The position numbers and the translations under genes were made by a program. 64,000 nucleotides of DNA from Hofstenia miamia (Eukaryota > Xenacoelomorpha > Acoela). The notes beneath the pieces were generated by a model, which saw nothing but the letters and a program-made list of their open reading frames with translations, was not told the DNA's origin and ran no database searches. The stretch covers positions 1,495,327-1,559,326 of the forward strand of contig SCFE01000052.1 in assembly GCA_004352715.1 (NCBI GenBank), in the 5' to 3' direction. Of this stretch, positions 23,526 to 36,800 are shown one piece after another (within the stretch, counting starts at the first letter, position 1; every line of letters begins with the position of its first letter).

Positions 23526-24562
23526 TTCATTAAAGGATCTGCTGTAGAGTTAGTGCCATCTTAGAGCAAGCAATGCTCAATGTTGCGCTAGATAATGTCA
23601 AACAAAAACTACATTTTCATTGTTTAATACGATCCTTAATTCATGATTTATGTACCCATATACAACTAAGTTTTGATATCAATCAGGTATTATTCAAAAC
23701 AAATTTGACCTTGACAAACCCTACAATAATAAATGTGATATTATCGATCAAATCAAAGAAAATTAACAGGTTTTTTAGTAATAATATTCGAAAAGGGTTT
23801 AATGAATGGCAAAAAATATCACTATGTTCAAATTGGCTTCATATTTCTTTATATAATTGCATTATTAATATCTTGTTAATGTTGACACTAAGTGAACAAT
23901 TTTTGAAATATCTTAAATTTCATAGTGTCTCAGTTCAATTTACAATTGATTCGTAAAAAAGCTGTTTCATGCAATTATTTTTTTGCAATTCATGAACTTG
24001 GCTTTGATTGAGTTTTCTTAACACTCTTGGGACATATTATTAAATCAAAAGGAATTCTACCAAAATGAAATTTTGAATTGTTCAATATCATTTCTTTTTA
24101 CCAATGATTTATGAGTATAAATAAAAACTTTTATATATTAATTTAAGGGATGGAGGCAATGTTAGAAATATGTTCTGACGCAGTAAATTTCCTTTCATTG
24201 CGTAAATTCATATGCTCAACAGATTTGATTCAATTGTCCGTCAAAAATGGAATACATGTATTTGCTTAGAATTGAAAATTTATCTAATCAATGCACAGTT
24301 ATATTATATTTTATTTTTCATAATCTATTGATATAATTGCAACAAGATTAATGGGAATATGTAAATAATTAAAATAACTTGGTAAAATACATCATTTTCT
24401 TAGTAATATTTTGTAAATCTGTTCAAGATAAATTTGGTTTTTTGGTTTCCTCAAATCACTCTGAAATAATTATTCTGGGTGATTTTGTCAAGTCTATCTT
24501 CTAAACAATAGCTTATCTCACATTAGAAATGCTATATTTAAAAATAATATTCCTCATATGCA
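23526..24562. other. Spacer, no supported gene
   Basis: Contains a 127-codon open frame at 23573-23956 that is rich in Ile, Leu, Asn and Lys as expected of random AT-rich DNA; no domain or motif seen. Not called as a gene. Confidence 0.45.
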
Positions 24563-24568
24563 TTTATT
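24563..24568 (-). terminator. Candidate polyadenylation signal for the Gal3ST gene
   Basis: TTTATT on the plus strand, that is AATAAA on the minus strand, about 240 bases past the Gal3ST stop codon. Confidence 0.35.
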
Positions 24569-24807
24569 CTTCCTATTTACGTTTATAGTAGAATATTTAA
24601 CTACACATATTTTCTAACAATTTTTAGCAATTCCTCATAAGAGGATAAGTCCATTAATGCTTCTGCCAATATTTCATAAAATATAGTTCTCAAAATTTTA
24701 TATTACTTTAAAATAAAGCTTTCTAGCATCAGAGTTGTAGTAGTTTTAAGGAGTTTTCTAAGCAATTTATCGGTTCTTAAGATTTTGAAGCAACCCACTG
24801 TTTTAAG

Positions 24808-25689
24808 TTAAACAAGTCTTTCTTCATGTTCCCATAGCCCATCAGCAATCTTTTGTTTGTTTATCAGCTTATTGAATATCGAATAAACTCCATTATGCAT
24901 GTTTTCACAGAATTCCTTCATTTCTATGGAACAATTTGTTGTACATTTGGAAGCTTTACATAATAAGCTTTTTCTAGTATTGTAGTTTCTGAATCGATAT
25001 ACCTCCTTAGCCAATTTTCTTTCTCCATAAGCACTAACGATTTTTTCAAATTTTAACTTGAAGTAATTATATATCAACAAATCTGCTTTTAAGTGTTTGT
25101 TGACTAGCTTAAGATACTTCTCGGGATATAGACTCCTTGAATCCTTCCTTGCAACCCTTTGTGGGATATAAGTGACATCATCAATAGATAAATTGGCTGT
25201 TTGATAAAGCAGTACCATTCCTTCATCAAAATATTCACTAATTAATACAAGATCAAACATTTTGCTTGCTGATGTTAGGACTGAACTTATAGTTTCATAA
25301 TTTACTGATATATTACCTGTTAATTGCTGATAATACCAATTGCCCAATTGTACATGCCCCATCTTATGCTGAGCAATAACTGGCTTAAACTTTTCGAAGT
25401 TTTCTAGAATGTGTATAGCGTTTTCAGTATCGTTACCATGTAAATCCAGAATGACAGGCCAATTGAAAAAGTTCATTCTTGATATAAACACAGATGGAAT
25501 GCTTCTTAGTATCGTCATGTACATAGAACATGATGACTTTGCAATAACTGAATTAATTTCGCTAAAGTTAACAACTGAATGGTGAAGAATAAATTCTATT
25601 GAATTATTTAATGGATTATCGATTTCATTCTGTTGGAAAGGCTTCAGTGGATTAAAGTTGGGTAACTTGTATTTTCCATAGTTCCGTTT
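24808..25689 (-). CDS. Gal3ST final exon
   Basis: 294 codons including the stop, opening KRNYGKYKLPNFNPLKPF after a TTTAG acceptor. It carries the 3'-phosphate-binding region, the NWYYQQLTGN segment and the FDLVLISEYFDE motif. The tail is Cys- and Lys-rich and ends in WEHEERLV. Confidence 0.88.
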   Translation of the reverse strand, partial: KRNYGKYKLPNFNPLKPFQQNEIDNPLNNSIEFILHHSVVNFSEINSVIAKSSCSMYMTILRSIPSVFISRMNFFNWPVILDLHGNDTENAIHILENFEKFKPVIAQHKMGHVQLGNWYYQQLTGNISVNYETISSVLTSASKMFDLVLISEYFDEGMVLLYQTANLSIDDVTYIPQRVARKDSRSLYPEKYLKLVNKHLKADLLIYNYFKLKFEKIVSAYGERKLAKEVYRFRNYNTRKSLLCKASKCTTNCSIEMKEFCENMHNGVYSIFNKLINKQKIADGLWEHEERLV

Positions 25690-27697
25690 CTAAATGCAAA
25701 TTCATTTCGTATGATTAACAATTATCATAAACAGGTATTTACATGGCTATAATATAATTGCAAAGATATTAAATAGCTTAAACCCATTAGAAAATGTTAG
25801 CCAATATCAGGTATAAACCCATATTTTTGCACTATATAAAATGTATATTTGTTATGGACAGGCTGCTTTGTTAAATATTGATGTATCTATAAATGTCTTA
25901 GATGTAATTTGATGAAATATTAGTATTGGAATTATATAAAAGGATCTTTGCGATTCAAAACATAAATTATTTCATTAATAATTATTGTATCATAACCTAG
26001 GTCCTACGTATTAGCCTTCGTATATATGTTGATAATACTGTTGATTTTTAAGGATTAATGACGATAGTGATAACGAAAGCAAAATGCTTTAAAATTGCGA
26101 TATAAATAATGTTTCGGAATTGAGAGAAAAATGTACCCGAAACTACCCGGTCAATTTACTGATTTTACCTGACCCAATCTAACAGGAAAATTGTTCAAAT
26201 TTTGAAGTAATAACCCAACACGACATTACCCAAATTATCAGAATTTGTTAAGACTACCATAAGGTCCATATCATACTGAATTTATAAATTAGAAGATTCA
26301 TATATATATATANNNNNNNNNNNNNNNNNNNNNNNNNNNNNNNNNNNNNNNNNNNNNNNNNNNNNNNNNNNNNNNNNNNNNNNNNNNNNNNNNNNNNNNN
26401 NNNNNNNNNNNNNNNNNNNNNNNNNNNNNNNNNNNNNNNNNNNNNNNNTATATATATATCATTAAATAGTTTCGTGATGCGTACATCTGGCGCTAGACAA
26501 AATGTATCCACTAGCGCCAATTTAAACAAAATATACAGAAAAAATTTCTCACTCGGATTTATTCAAAATTTTAGTGTTCAAAATTAATGTCCCTATAAAC
26601 ATGCACACATTTACAACAATTTGTTCAAAATTGGCAAGCTATTAGCAATCAGGCTTTCCTGTTAAAAGCGTTGAGGAATTTTTGATTAAAGTATTGTCTC
26701 GTGGTTCCAGTACGATTGGAACCCTATTGAGAATGCCTTATAAATAATATTTTGCGGACTCATTTAGTAGTCTCTCAAAAGAACAGTGATGAATAATTGA
26801 CACATAATATGTAAATTCTCGTTGAAAATTTCTTTTAAATGCTGGTCATTAACACAAGAAAACCGTATTTAGAATTGAATGAATTCTAATTTTGAAAATT
26901 GAGGAAAATAAATTTACTGCTGTTTGAAAGCATCAAATTATACATCGCTAAATTCGAAAATACTAAAATAAATTTAATTAATTAGCAAGTAATTGATCAT
27001 TTAGGCAACCAGAGTAAAACGCTGCTGGATTTATTTGAAAATCTAAATTAGCTTAATATTAAACCTTTGGCATATTTATTCATTTTAAAATAATTTTAAA
27101 ATTTAATGTGAAGTTCCTAGCATCGTTTTTCGATAGAAAATCAGACAGGCATTGTGCATTACTATGGTCTACATTATTGCACAGCACAATAATGCTAAAC
27201 GTTTTCCAATATTTCCAGACTTTTAGATAAAAGCCAAAGAACAGTCTAAGTATTTACTACTACAGTTTTTTTTATTGTAAATTTGGTAAAATTACCCAAG
27301 TAAAACTTGGAGTATACTGACCTCATTTCCTAAAATCTTTGCATTTTTATTTGTCTTTACTTTGATAATTATTCAATAAATATAAAAAATTAACGTTCTA
27401 ATACAAGATTATTGATCTCATATTATTATTTCTGACGCATTAATATTATTATTATCTACAAACCTAAAAATGTCCAGAATACGTTGAGTAGCAAGAACTT
27501 TACTAATGAAGCAATAAATTATAAACTCTTTACTTACTTCTAAGTGCGGCATCCCAACATACTTGTTATTTTTTAACGCATAGTGCCCCAGAATGCATGA
27601 AATCGTGCTCGATCCCGTTTTGTAAGTCTTTAGAAAAAAAATCTTTTTGTTTTCTGTGCTGCAGTATTGCAATTTGTCAAACGTTATAGAGTTATTT
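24808..27697 (-). CDS. Galactose 3-O-sulfotransferase family protein (Gal3ST), last two exons
   Basis: Two minus-strand exons, 27697-27538 and 25689-24808, join in phase to encode 346 complete codons plus one base of the preceding codon. Gal3ST enzymes are Golgi type II membrane proteins that move sulfate from PAPS to the 3-hydroxyl of galactose on glycolipids or glycoproteins. The 5'-phosphosulfate loop is KIFFLKTYKTGSST. The 3'-phosphate region reads SMYMTILRSIPSVFISRM, where the family usually has LRDP; here it is LRSI. FDLVLISEYFDEGMVLL and the following IDDVTYI are typical of the family's C-terminal half. The cytoplasmic tail and membrane anchor are missing and should lie on further exons above 27697. 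No stop or frameshift is present, so it is probably functional. The exact acceptor sugar cannot be told. Confidence 0.85.
26134..26245. repeat. CCCGA/ACCC word-rich block in Gal3ST intron
   Basis: Contains TACCCGAAACTACCCGGTCA, CCTGACCCAA, AACCCAACACGAC and TACCCAAA within AT-rich intron. Similar in style to the blocks near 4680, 46010, 48370 and 54530. Confidence 0.35.
26313..26448. other. Assembly gap of 136 N
   Basis: Run of N flanked on both sides by TATATATATA; lies in the Gal3ST intron. The true length of the microsatellite is unknown. Confidence 0.95.
27538..27697 (-). CDS. Gal3ST exon with PAPS-binding loop
   Basis: Opens after a CTTTTTAG acceptor with one base of a split codon, then NSITFDKLQYCSTENKK, KIFFLKTYKTGSST, ISCILGHYALKNNKYVGM and PHLE. 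Ends at a consensus GTAAGT donor and joins exactly in phase to the next exon. It contains the Lys/Ser/Thr loop that holds the 5'-phosphosulfate of PAPS. Confidence 0.85.
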
Positions 27698-28058
27698 CTA
27701 AAAAGTTAATAATTTCCTAGCGCAAATTTAATTATATTATTTATTGAAAATAGTTGCAAATAATTATCAAACATATCGATTATTTAATAAAACAATTGCC
27801 TCAGGCTTGGTTTTTAACCTTCTCTACAAAAGTGCCCAGTGTGCAATTTTGCAAACATCATAGTTATGTGGAAATTTAAGCCAAAACCCTGCTTTCTTTA
27901 TTTATATCAAAATCTTGGGCATAGCTAGGTTGGAAAGTTTGTAGTCATAATATTTTTGAAATTAAAGCGGAGTGATTGCTAAATTAAAACATAAAATTTA
28001 TTATATTTTGAAATATTCATTAAATACAATAAAGCAAGGAACATTCATTAAGGTAATT

Positions 28059-28061
<3 letters not shown>

Positions 28062-28096
<35 letters not shown>
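28062..28096. repeat. (TA)n microsatellite
   Basis: 35 bases of uninterrupted alternating TA. Confidence 0.95.
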
Positions 28097-28098
<2 letters not shown>

Positions 28099-31000
28099 CT
28101 TTGTATTTATTATTTCAAATCTCTTACTGCAATAAATTTTTAAATTTATATTTTTGCAGCAACTTTGAATGGCTGCAGCTGAGACATCCGTCATACTGAT
28201 AATAATCCATTTTTTGTAATCAATAATAAGCACTTGCAAATTGAATATACACTTCTGAAGAACAAATGTTTACATCAATATTTGTTAAAAAAAATTGAAT
28301 ATATTGAAAAGTGTCAGCAGAAAGGATTATAAATTATTTTAAAAATTATTCTGAAAATTCAAATCGCTTTAATCTTTAAATTAATATCACCAACATATAA
28401 TGTGCGGCATCTAGTAATAAACTGTCTGTTAAACTGTATTATCATGACATTTTCTTCTTAACATACACTGGATCAAATTGTGGAGTAAATGGAGTGTAAT
28501 TTTACTTCTGTTACAAGCATTCACATATTCACACATATTCAGAAAGTGGTATAAAGTTTGTTTTAGATTTATTTTACTTCCTTATTGATTACCTTTGCAA
28601 CATGATATGATAAATAGATACTTGTTTTTTATAAATTTTCAAAAATTGAGAGTATCCTAGGACGAAAAAAATAGTTTCATTTTCGGAAAAAGGAGGCAAG
28701 TTAAATCTTAGTCACATATCTGAATTTTTTGCAATTAAATATCATTTAATATTCAAAAAAATTCCCCTCCTTACAGGAAAAGGCTTTTAAGTAAACAGTT
28801 AACTAACCAAATACTGTACATAGTAGATATATAGACAAGATTTGTTCACTTCTAGTTATGAAATCATTTCGCTACAAAGCAACCAGAAGAAACACAATGC
28901 AATTTTAAATCTTTTATTGAACTCACCAGTTCAAAAAAGTTGTTAAATTTACGTTCAGTTAAATAAGTAGAACAGTTTAAAATTCCAATAAGCAATTTAC
29001 AAATATTTACCTTTCATAATGAGAACTGCTGACGAAATATATGATGAAAAAGCATATTGTTATTGATAGACAACCGAAGTGTCTTGTTTTCCAAAGATTC
29101 ATTAAAACAAGCGTCATGTTTGTTGGAATTGTTTATCAAGCATTCATTGTTTACTTAGAGTTTGCATACAAAACGGCATTGTTTTAAACATGAATTTCTA
29201 TAACACAAACTAGAAAGGAACAAATGAATAAATAACAGCAACATTTGGCCGATTTCACTCAATTATTTATTAATTCCGCTCTTTTATGAGTGAATTGAAG
29301 AGCGTAATTTGTACGAATTTTCAACATTACATTTTAGCCCATTCACCAATAGATGTTTGCATGACTCAGGATTTCGAAATTTTCTAGTAAGCTTGGAAAT
29401 TTTTTTTCAAAATTTCGAAAAACAGTTTGTCATTTTACAAGGACATTAGGCTGTTTTAGGTTAATAATTCATCCTTATTTCTAATCAAGTTGTTAGATGA
29501 CTTGGCACAACTTATTAAGGACATGTATGTATACGCAAAGCAGTAAGCCCAGAATTCGTTCTCTAACTGGTGAAACTTCAAATGATCTTTACCATTGGTA
29601 GTGAATCTTATTAAGAGTCCTCTCCCTACAAACAAAGTATATCGCCATTTTTGTGTTTTCTGGGTAACTTCTGTGATCGGGTGACATTGGGGAATGCTTT
29701 ATGCATTTTTGTGAAAGTCGTGGTGTCCGGGATGTCTAATAATATAATTCATAATATTTTATCAAAAAATATATTATTTAAATATTAAATTTTATTCTAA
29801 ATCATTGCTAACAAGTTCTTTGAGAGCTTTGTTTCAAAATGCTTTCTTTGAATTATTTCTTCCGGTAATCCGCAAATTAATATCTGCTAAATTTTCTTTA
29901 TTTTCAGAACGACACAATTATTGTCAACAGAAAATAAATTATTTAATTTTTTTAACCTAAAAATAAATAATTTATATTAAAATATTTGTTTTAGTAATAA
30001 TTTGTTGTGCACTTCTGGGTGAGAGTAATTTCTATATAAGTGTTGCTGAAATATTTGAAAGAAATTGCATTGATATATCTCGTTAAATTTTGCAGCTTGA
30101 TCAGTTTGGTGATATTGATATAATTCAGTGCATCAAGTCATTGATAAATTGCAAATCGTGTGGATTATTATTCACAAGAATACATAGAGACTCCCACAAT
30201 TCATTTTTCAATGAAATCAATTGAAATAAATTCAAATGTCCCAGAGATGAACTTCTGAACTTTTCAATCTTGCATTAATCATTTTTTTTCAAAACTCTAA
30301 AAGTGATTTTTGTGGAATCAGTCTTGTAAAAGATTTCGCATAAGTCTGGAGATTTTACATTAAAGAACATTTTATCGATATTTTTAAACATTTGTTTAAG
30401 TTTAACTACGCTTGTGACATTGTTCTCAAATTTTATTGGGTAGAAAAAATTGTAGTGTAAGAGAAAAGATTGAAATAGTTTTAATAAAAATGCAAATATG
30501 TATATTATAGAAATATTAAAATGCAATGCATGTATATCTACAATTTATGAAAAAAATGATAAAAAGCACTATTTGGAAGAAACTAAATTTTTGCTACTAC
30601 TCTCTCGGCAACTATTAAAATGTTAATGAAAGTGGTAGATATTCACCTGTCATGTGTTGGTGTTGGCAAGGATACCTTCTTTAGTTTACAAACGATGTGC
30701 GGTTATAAAACTTTTAATAAAATCATTGTAGCCTTTAAAAAGTTCCATTTCAAAAGATTACATAGTATTAGAAGGATGTGAGATTTTTGTAAGCAAGTTG
30801 TGTTTTTTCAAAATATTTCCTAAGACTTTAAAGCATAAATTTAGTAAAAAAAATTGGTTTTTACAATAGTGAGTGACCTCATTTAACCTTCCATTCTTTT
30901 TTTCTGATAACAGAGAAATTCAAATATTCAGACAATTATACTAATAATTTAATATCAGATAAAGTAAATAATTTGCATGACTAATTTCCTTTCGTTTATT

Positions 31001-33778
31001 ATTCACAGTTTTATAGACTTTTATTGATTTAATTAAATTTTATGAAACGGAATTTCTGTCCAATAAATGCAAATATCCAAAATGTACATTAATTGTTCCT
31101 AACTATGCACGGGATTTAGCATAGCATGGCGCAGGATAGTTTTAACAAATCTAATCATATAGCGACGCTTAGCGGCGAAAATTGAAAATCACTTAGACAT
31201 TCATGATTGCGTACTTTAGTATAGAAAGAAACTTATCACTTTACTTGTGGATACATCACTAAGATTTGGAATGCTAATCAGAAATAATCTCAGGCCTGTA
31301 AGTTTTTCAGAACTACTTTGTTCAATAAGATATTTAATGTAATTGTAGGGTTGAACAAATCAGGTCAAACATAAAACGTTTTAAAAATTTTGACAGTTTA
31401 TGGTTTATATTTATATTCAATTGGTGAATATTCATTTGCTTATTTTTTTTATACTAAAAATTTTTCTCTGTAACTTTCAAATGGCTCATAATCAAAAAGG
31501 TTATCATAATATTCAAATATTTATCCAAAAGTCTCTTATCAACTTTGTTCAATTACTAAAAATATTATTTACAGGTATAATTCTATTAAATTTATTATAA
31601 GATTTTTAAATTGTTTGTATTAGTGGAAAATTTGATTAGATGAATAAACATTCAATTCTTAATAATGCTGACTTCAATTTAAAAAATGTCGGAAACGTTA
31701 TTACAAATATCAAAATTTGTATCAACTATAGAACATGTCTTGCAAACTAACAAAACACATAAGAGTTACATTTTCTCATCAAATCATCATTAAATACTAA
31801 GTCGATTACTTCACTCTGTTAACCTTTTTAGCAAATTTATGGCATTTCAAATTTTATTCGGTTTTCTTACTTCTAATTCAGCCTTCGCCAAAACCCTCCC
31901 AACAAATATTTGTACAAAGAATTGAATTTATGAAAACCACGGAACACTTTGTTTTGAAAATTGAAATATTCTTAGAATTTAACGCTCGGCAATTTTCAAT
32001 AACCACTAGTTCAAATATTACGAAATAAGAATTTTCAACAACAATTTATTAATGATTTTTACAGTTTTAATAAGCCTGTTTATTACAAAGCTTTGTATTA
32101 ATTCACAGAATATCGTTAACCACAGAATCAAGAATCAATATTAGGAATATTGGCAGTTACAAGCTTTTATCATATAATGGATCAAGAATTTATCACATTT
32201 AATTCAAATCTTAGAAAAATGAATATCCAGACAATTTAATGGACAAGTATTAATGAGACGATTACGGAAATAGTAAAAGAGAGCAAGGAGGTGAAATATT
32301 CAAATAAATATGGTAAATCAAATGTCAAAAACACAAACTATTAAAGTGAAAGCAATATTTGTATATAAATCAGGTGGCTTAATGGAAATCTTATCCTAAG
32401 TTTATCAATTAAATTTTGTCAAAAATCCAAAGTAATTTCTAAAATGAAGAAATTGAATATCTTAAGTCACCAAATTATAATATCAAAAAATAATTGAACG
32501 TTCCAAATACGTTCAAATTCCAAAGTTTGCCATCTATATAAACTTTTAGTTACAATCTTAAGGGAATAATCTTTAGAAAATTTTTTGTATGCAGGGAAGG
32601 CATCTATATTTAGTCAAAGCCTTTGTTAAAGTATATCTTGGTCTTATAAAAAAACTTAAAACCAATAGCCAGCTTAACTGTCTACCCTAAAAATTCACTT
32701 TATCTCTTACAACAAACAATTCAAAGTACTATATTGAAATACAAAAAAGAACTGCATTCCTTTGAACTAAAAATAGCGTTTCCTGTTTTACTTAACGAAT
32801 TTTATTCAAGTAATTCCATATAAGTTACAATTAAATTCTTCTGTGGAAACATAAAGAATGTAAATGCTACAGCTGTTGTATTTTATGTAGCTAATAACAC
32901 ATTAAATACTGTTTTATAATTTCGAATTTTCACCGAACGTGGAATCTATAACTCTCACATTATAATCAAATATTCACCCAAAAAGCGTAAGATAAGCTTC
33001 ATTACACAATAATGTTTACATCTGCGGTAACTGCATTGCTACAAAAAATCCGATATTTTTGCCTTCTAACGTATTGTAACAGCTTCCAGAAAAATTGCAT
33101 TTATATATTCATGTACTTAAAATAAATGCAGCTTGACTGACAGAACTTGAAATCGATGTGCGATGTAGATGTGGCAAAAGCCTTGCGGCGCGAGCTTAAT
33201 AATTACGTCGTAAGGTTGTATGCATTACAAAATTATTCTTCACGCTAATTTCTATTTCATTAAATTTAAAAAAGCGTAGAAATCATATTAATTACTTTAA
33301 ATACAGATTTTGCTGTGTAAAAATAAAAATTAGGTGTATTTTCAGTTAGAATTTCACAGTGACTCGCAAAAATCAGCTGAAGTAAAATAACAAAATACAA
33401 AGTTTTATATAATATGTTATTTATTAATACTTTAATTTAAATGGAATGAGTATCTAATGGCATATTAATATAGCTCGACTGAATCATTTTTAATATTGAG
33501 GAATTTCTTGCATGAAATTAGTTTTATTTGCTTGAAAATTGTTCTTAGTGATCAGTAGGGTACCGCAACATAAAGCCAGTCTTATTATATTGTGCAGCTT
33601 TCTTTTATAATTTCCAACTTTGAATTTTTCTTAGATGTGTATTTAGGTTCAAAGTAAACAGTTAATTTATGCTTCTAACTTTTACAAATTTATATAATTT
33701 AGAGAAAAATAAATGAACAGTACAATCCGAAATATTTATGCCAATTAATATTGTATACATGTATATTTTAAAATTTTA

Positions 33779-33783
<5 letters not shown>
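28097..33783. other. Long gene-poor AT-rich stretch
   Basis: About 5.7 kb with no supported gene or element. Open frames here (for example 30275-30526 minus and 31400-31600 plus) are short and of low-complexity AT-driven composition. Upstream Gal3ST exons could hide here but I could not identify one. Confidence 0.5.

Positions 33784-33814
<31 letters not shown>
33784..33814. repeat. (TA)n microsatellite
   Basis: About 30 bases of alternating AT. Confidence 0.95.
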
Positions 33815-33818
<4 letters not shown>

Positions 33819-36800
33819 TCTGTTTGTATCAAAGATTATTATTTCCAAAAAATTTGAAAGAAATTTTATTCGTTTTTATTGAAATTCTGACTAATCATAT
33901 AAAACCTTTGGAAATAAACAAATTTAATATGCTTGCTTTTAATGTATTATGTTCATATAATTGAGGTCAATATCTTTCTTTTTTTAAAGTACAACTAGCA
34001 TTTCTTCAACTGTCTTTTAAAGTCTTACTTCTTATACAAAATTGACTGGTCTATAATATGAAGGAGGGCTTTTACAGAATTAATATACACTTTGCAGCGC
34101 AGTGATCTTAAGGTCTTGCACTGTTTTCTTAGATATCAGTTCCGAGCAGTCTCACCTTTAAACTATATCAGTTGGAAGAAACTGATTTAGAGGTATTTTA
34201 GAATCCCATATTCCAGATCATGATTTTCGACATTGGCAGAAATGCTCGGCAATTAACTAATTTTTTGAAATTTGGAAAAGCAACAAAATTTTAGGTAAAT
34301 TAAATTAGGTGGTGAAGTAAGTAAGAGCAATGTAATAAGGCAGAAGAATTTCCACCTCTCTGTTTGAACACTTCTAAGACAAGTGTATTATTCTGTTAGT
34401 CCGTTATGCATTTTCAAAAAAAATATATAATAAAAAGATTCTTACGTTTTGAAAGACATCATCTTCGGTATTTTTGCATGCAGTTTATTAAAGTATACGT
34501 TTCATGGTTTATAGCGCTTGATGTATTAGAATTAATGAATTGCTTACTCTAGAAGGGAATTGCTAAAGGCAGGCGTGCTAATTTTAACGTAACAGCTGTC
34601 AAATATACCGCTAAGATGATTTTGCACAAAGCAGAATTCGACATTTTCCCTAATGTATACGAGGCCATATCAATCAATAAAACATAACTTATCGATCTAC
34701 TTCTAAAAAATATCATATATTCAAGAAATCAGTGACTATATTTTAAAGTAGAAACATTTTCTAAATATTGATTTTTCTGATAAGAACATAAATGTAGCAG
34801 TGAATGTTAATTTGTACAAATGGTATGCAGCATTGACTTGGCTATTACTTAACTGGTAGCAGTTTTAATATTGATTAACAATGCAGCAATTAGATTCAAC
34901 CCTCAATGTTAAAAGTTGATCTTAAAATCCTAACCAGATCTAGTGATATTACAAAAGTACATTACATCCAGACCCAACCCAAGTTCATCAGATATCTTAA
35001 ACTAAACCCAAAACAAAATTAATTTTTCTATTTATACCAAACATCTGCAAAACAAAAATTTAACGTTATTATCAATGTAATTAAAGACATTGAACACTAA
35101 CTGATCAATTTTTTAGAATAAATATACGATTCTATGTATAAAACGCCATAAGAACATTTGCTACATAGTAAGTCCAGCTAAACTTTAAGCCTTAGACTTT
35201 GTACGTTTTGATCTAGATGTATTCTAGTTTCAACCCTGGATAAATAATTCATGGTTTTTGTGCACCTAGACCTATAGATTTACATTAATCCAAATAAAAA
35301 TATTTATCAGAAAAACTACATAATTGAAATATTTATAAGAATCAATTTATCTAAAGTGTAATTTTCATGAATGGTTGTATAAAAAATCTTGCATTGAAAT
35401 TGAAATACGAAGTTCAATCATACTGTCAAAGTAGAGTAAGCACTTGTTTCATTAGTAATTTGAAATTGCAATTTAAGTATTTTCAAGATCCGAATTGTTA
35501 ACTGATTTAGCTAAGTTATAAGGTATTTATTTTTGTTGTTTTTTAAAACGACATTTAAATTATCCAAGTGTGAGTTTTGCAATACGCTTGTAGGATTTCA
35601 TTTGAAAGCTTTTTAAACTTATGATTTTCACTTATTTCATTGCATTAAGTCCTCAACTTCGTTAGCTGCAAATGATGTATATATTCACACAAGCTTCTAC
35701 TGAGTGAACCACAGAATTTCTCTTTATTGGATGTTTATCAAGATAAAAGTATAATAAAATATATTCCCATAACTAATAGTCTAGATGAATTAATAAATTC
35801 TAATTTTCGAGACAATGTTCTACACTATGGACCATTACTCGTTGAGTAAATAAATGTCTGGCAGATTTTATGACCCATCAAATGAGAGAGTATTTGCACA
35901 TGCACAGCGGTGTAAAACTAAATGCAATAAAGTTTAATTGCATCCATCAAAATTGTATTTGTTTGATTTCAAGTTAGTTTAGATTATCCCAAGGTTGAAT
36001 AAATCTTATCAAGCCCTTAAGATTTTTTTACCAAGAAATTGTGGATTGACTAAAAAAATTTTGGAATTTATTTGCAAAATGCAACAGTTATCTTTTGATC
36101 AACACCAATAGAAAATAACATCTATAAACAAAGCGAGTTAATTTGAAATGGAAGCAAGCTTAAAATTCAATAATTGGTGTTTTGGTAGTCTGTTAGCTAC
36201 TTAGTATATAATTAAGTAGGATCGTCTACACTCTCGATTTTTATCTTAAAAATTGATAAAAAATGGATATAGTCTGATCCAGGGTGACCAACGGCTAATC
36301 TAATCTTCGAAATATCGCATAACTCTAAGAGCTAAGACTGCTTAATTTAATAATGGCCATTGATAATATTGGACTATTGCCTTAATGTAAATGAAGTTAG
36401 TCGTTCTGTTTTATGAATACATATGAAAATTCAAAACAGAAATAAAATTAAATTATATTTTGTAAAAGAAAGATCTGAGGAAAAAAATCGAACAAATAAT
36501 ATTTACGTTTAAATTATTTAAATATTTTACACTATTTTTATGGGTCTTAATTAAGCCTATAGAATCTTTTGTTTCTATATATCATTTGTTACACAAAGGC
36601 ACTGCACAAGTAATAGATGAAACTGCTTTGATATGCTTCCAGTTTGAAAACGGTTAATGCGCAACCTATTTACATAAACTGCTTTCTAATAGTTTTTTTA
36701 TTTTGAAAACCTACATAGAGACAGAGCGTGTTGTAACTTCGTCATAGCCAAATATTAATCGCTTTGACATTTAAAATGCTTGCAATAAATAGCCCAATGC

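Noticed and set aside
23573-23956. 127-codon ORF as a gene
   Set aside because: Composition (Ile, Leu, Asn, Lys) is that of translated AT-rich spacer, with no motif and no splice evidence.
26254-26529. Minus-strand frame spanning the 136-N gap
   Set aside because: It consists of N and TA repeat with short unrelated flanks.
28048-28239. Minus-strand ORF as an upstream Gal3ST exon
   Set aside because: Runs into a TA microsatellite and shows no membrane anchor or splice phase match.
33170-33235. Hairpin CCTTGCGGCG...CGTCGTAAGG as an RNA element
   Set aside because: Only 8 of 10 pairs match and there is no further support.
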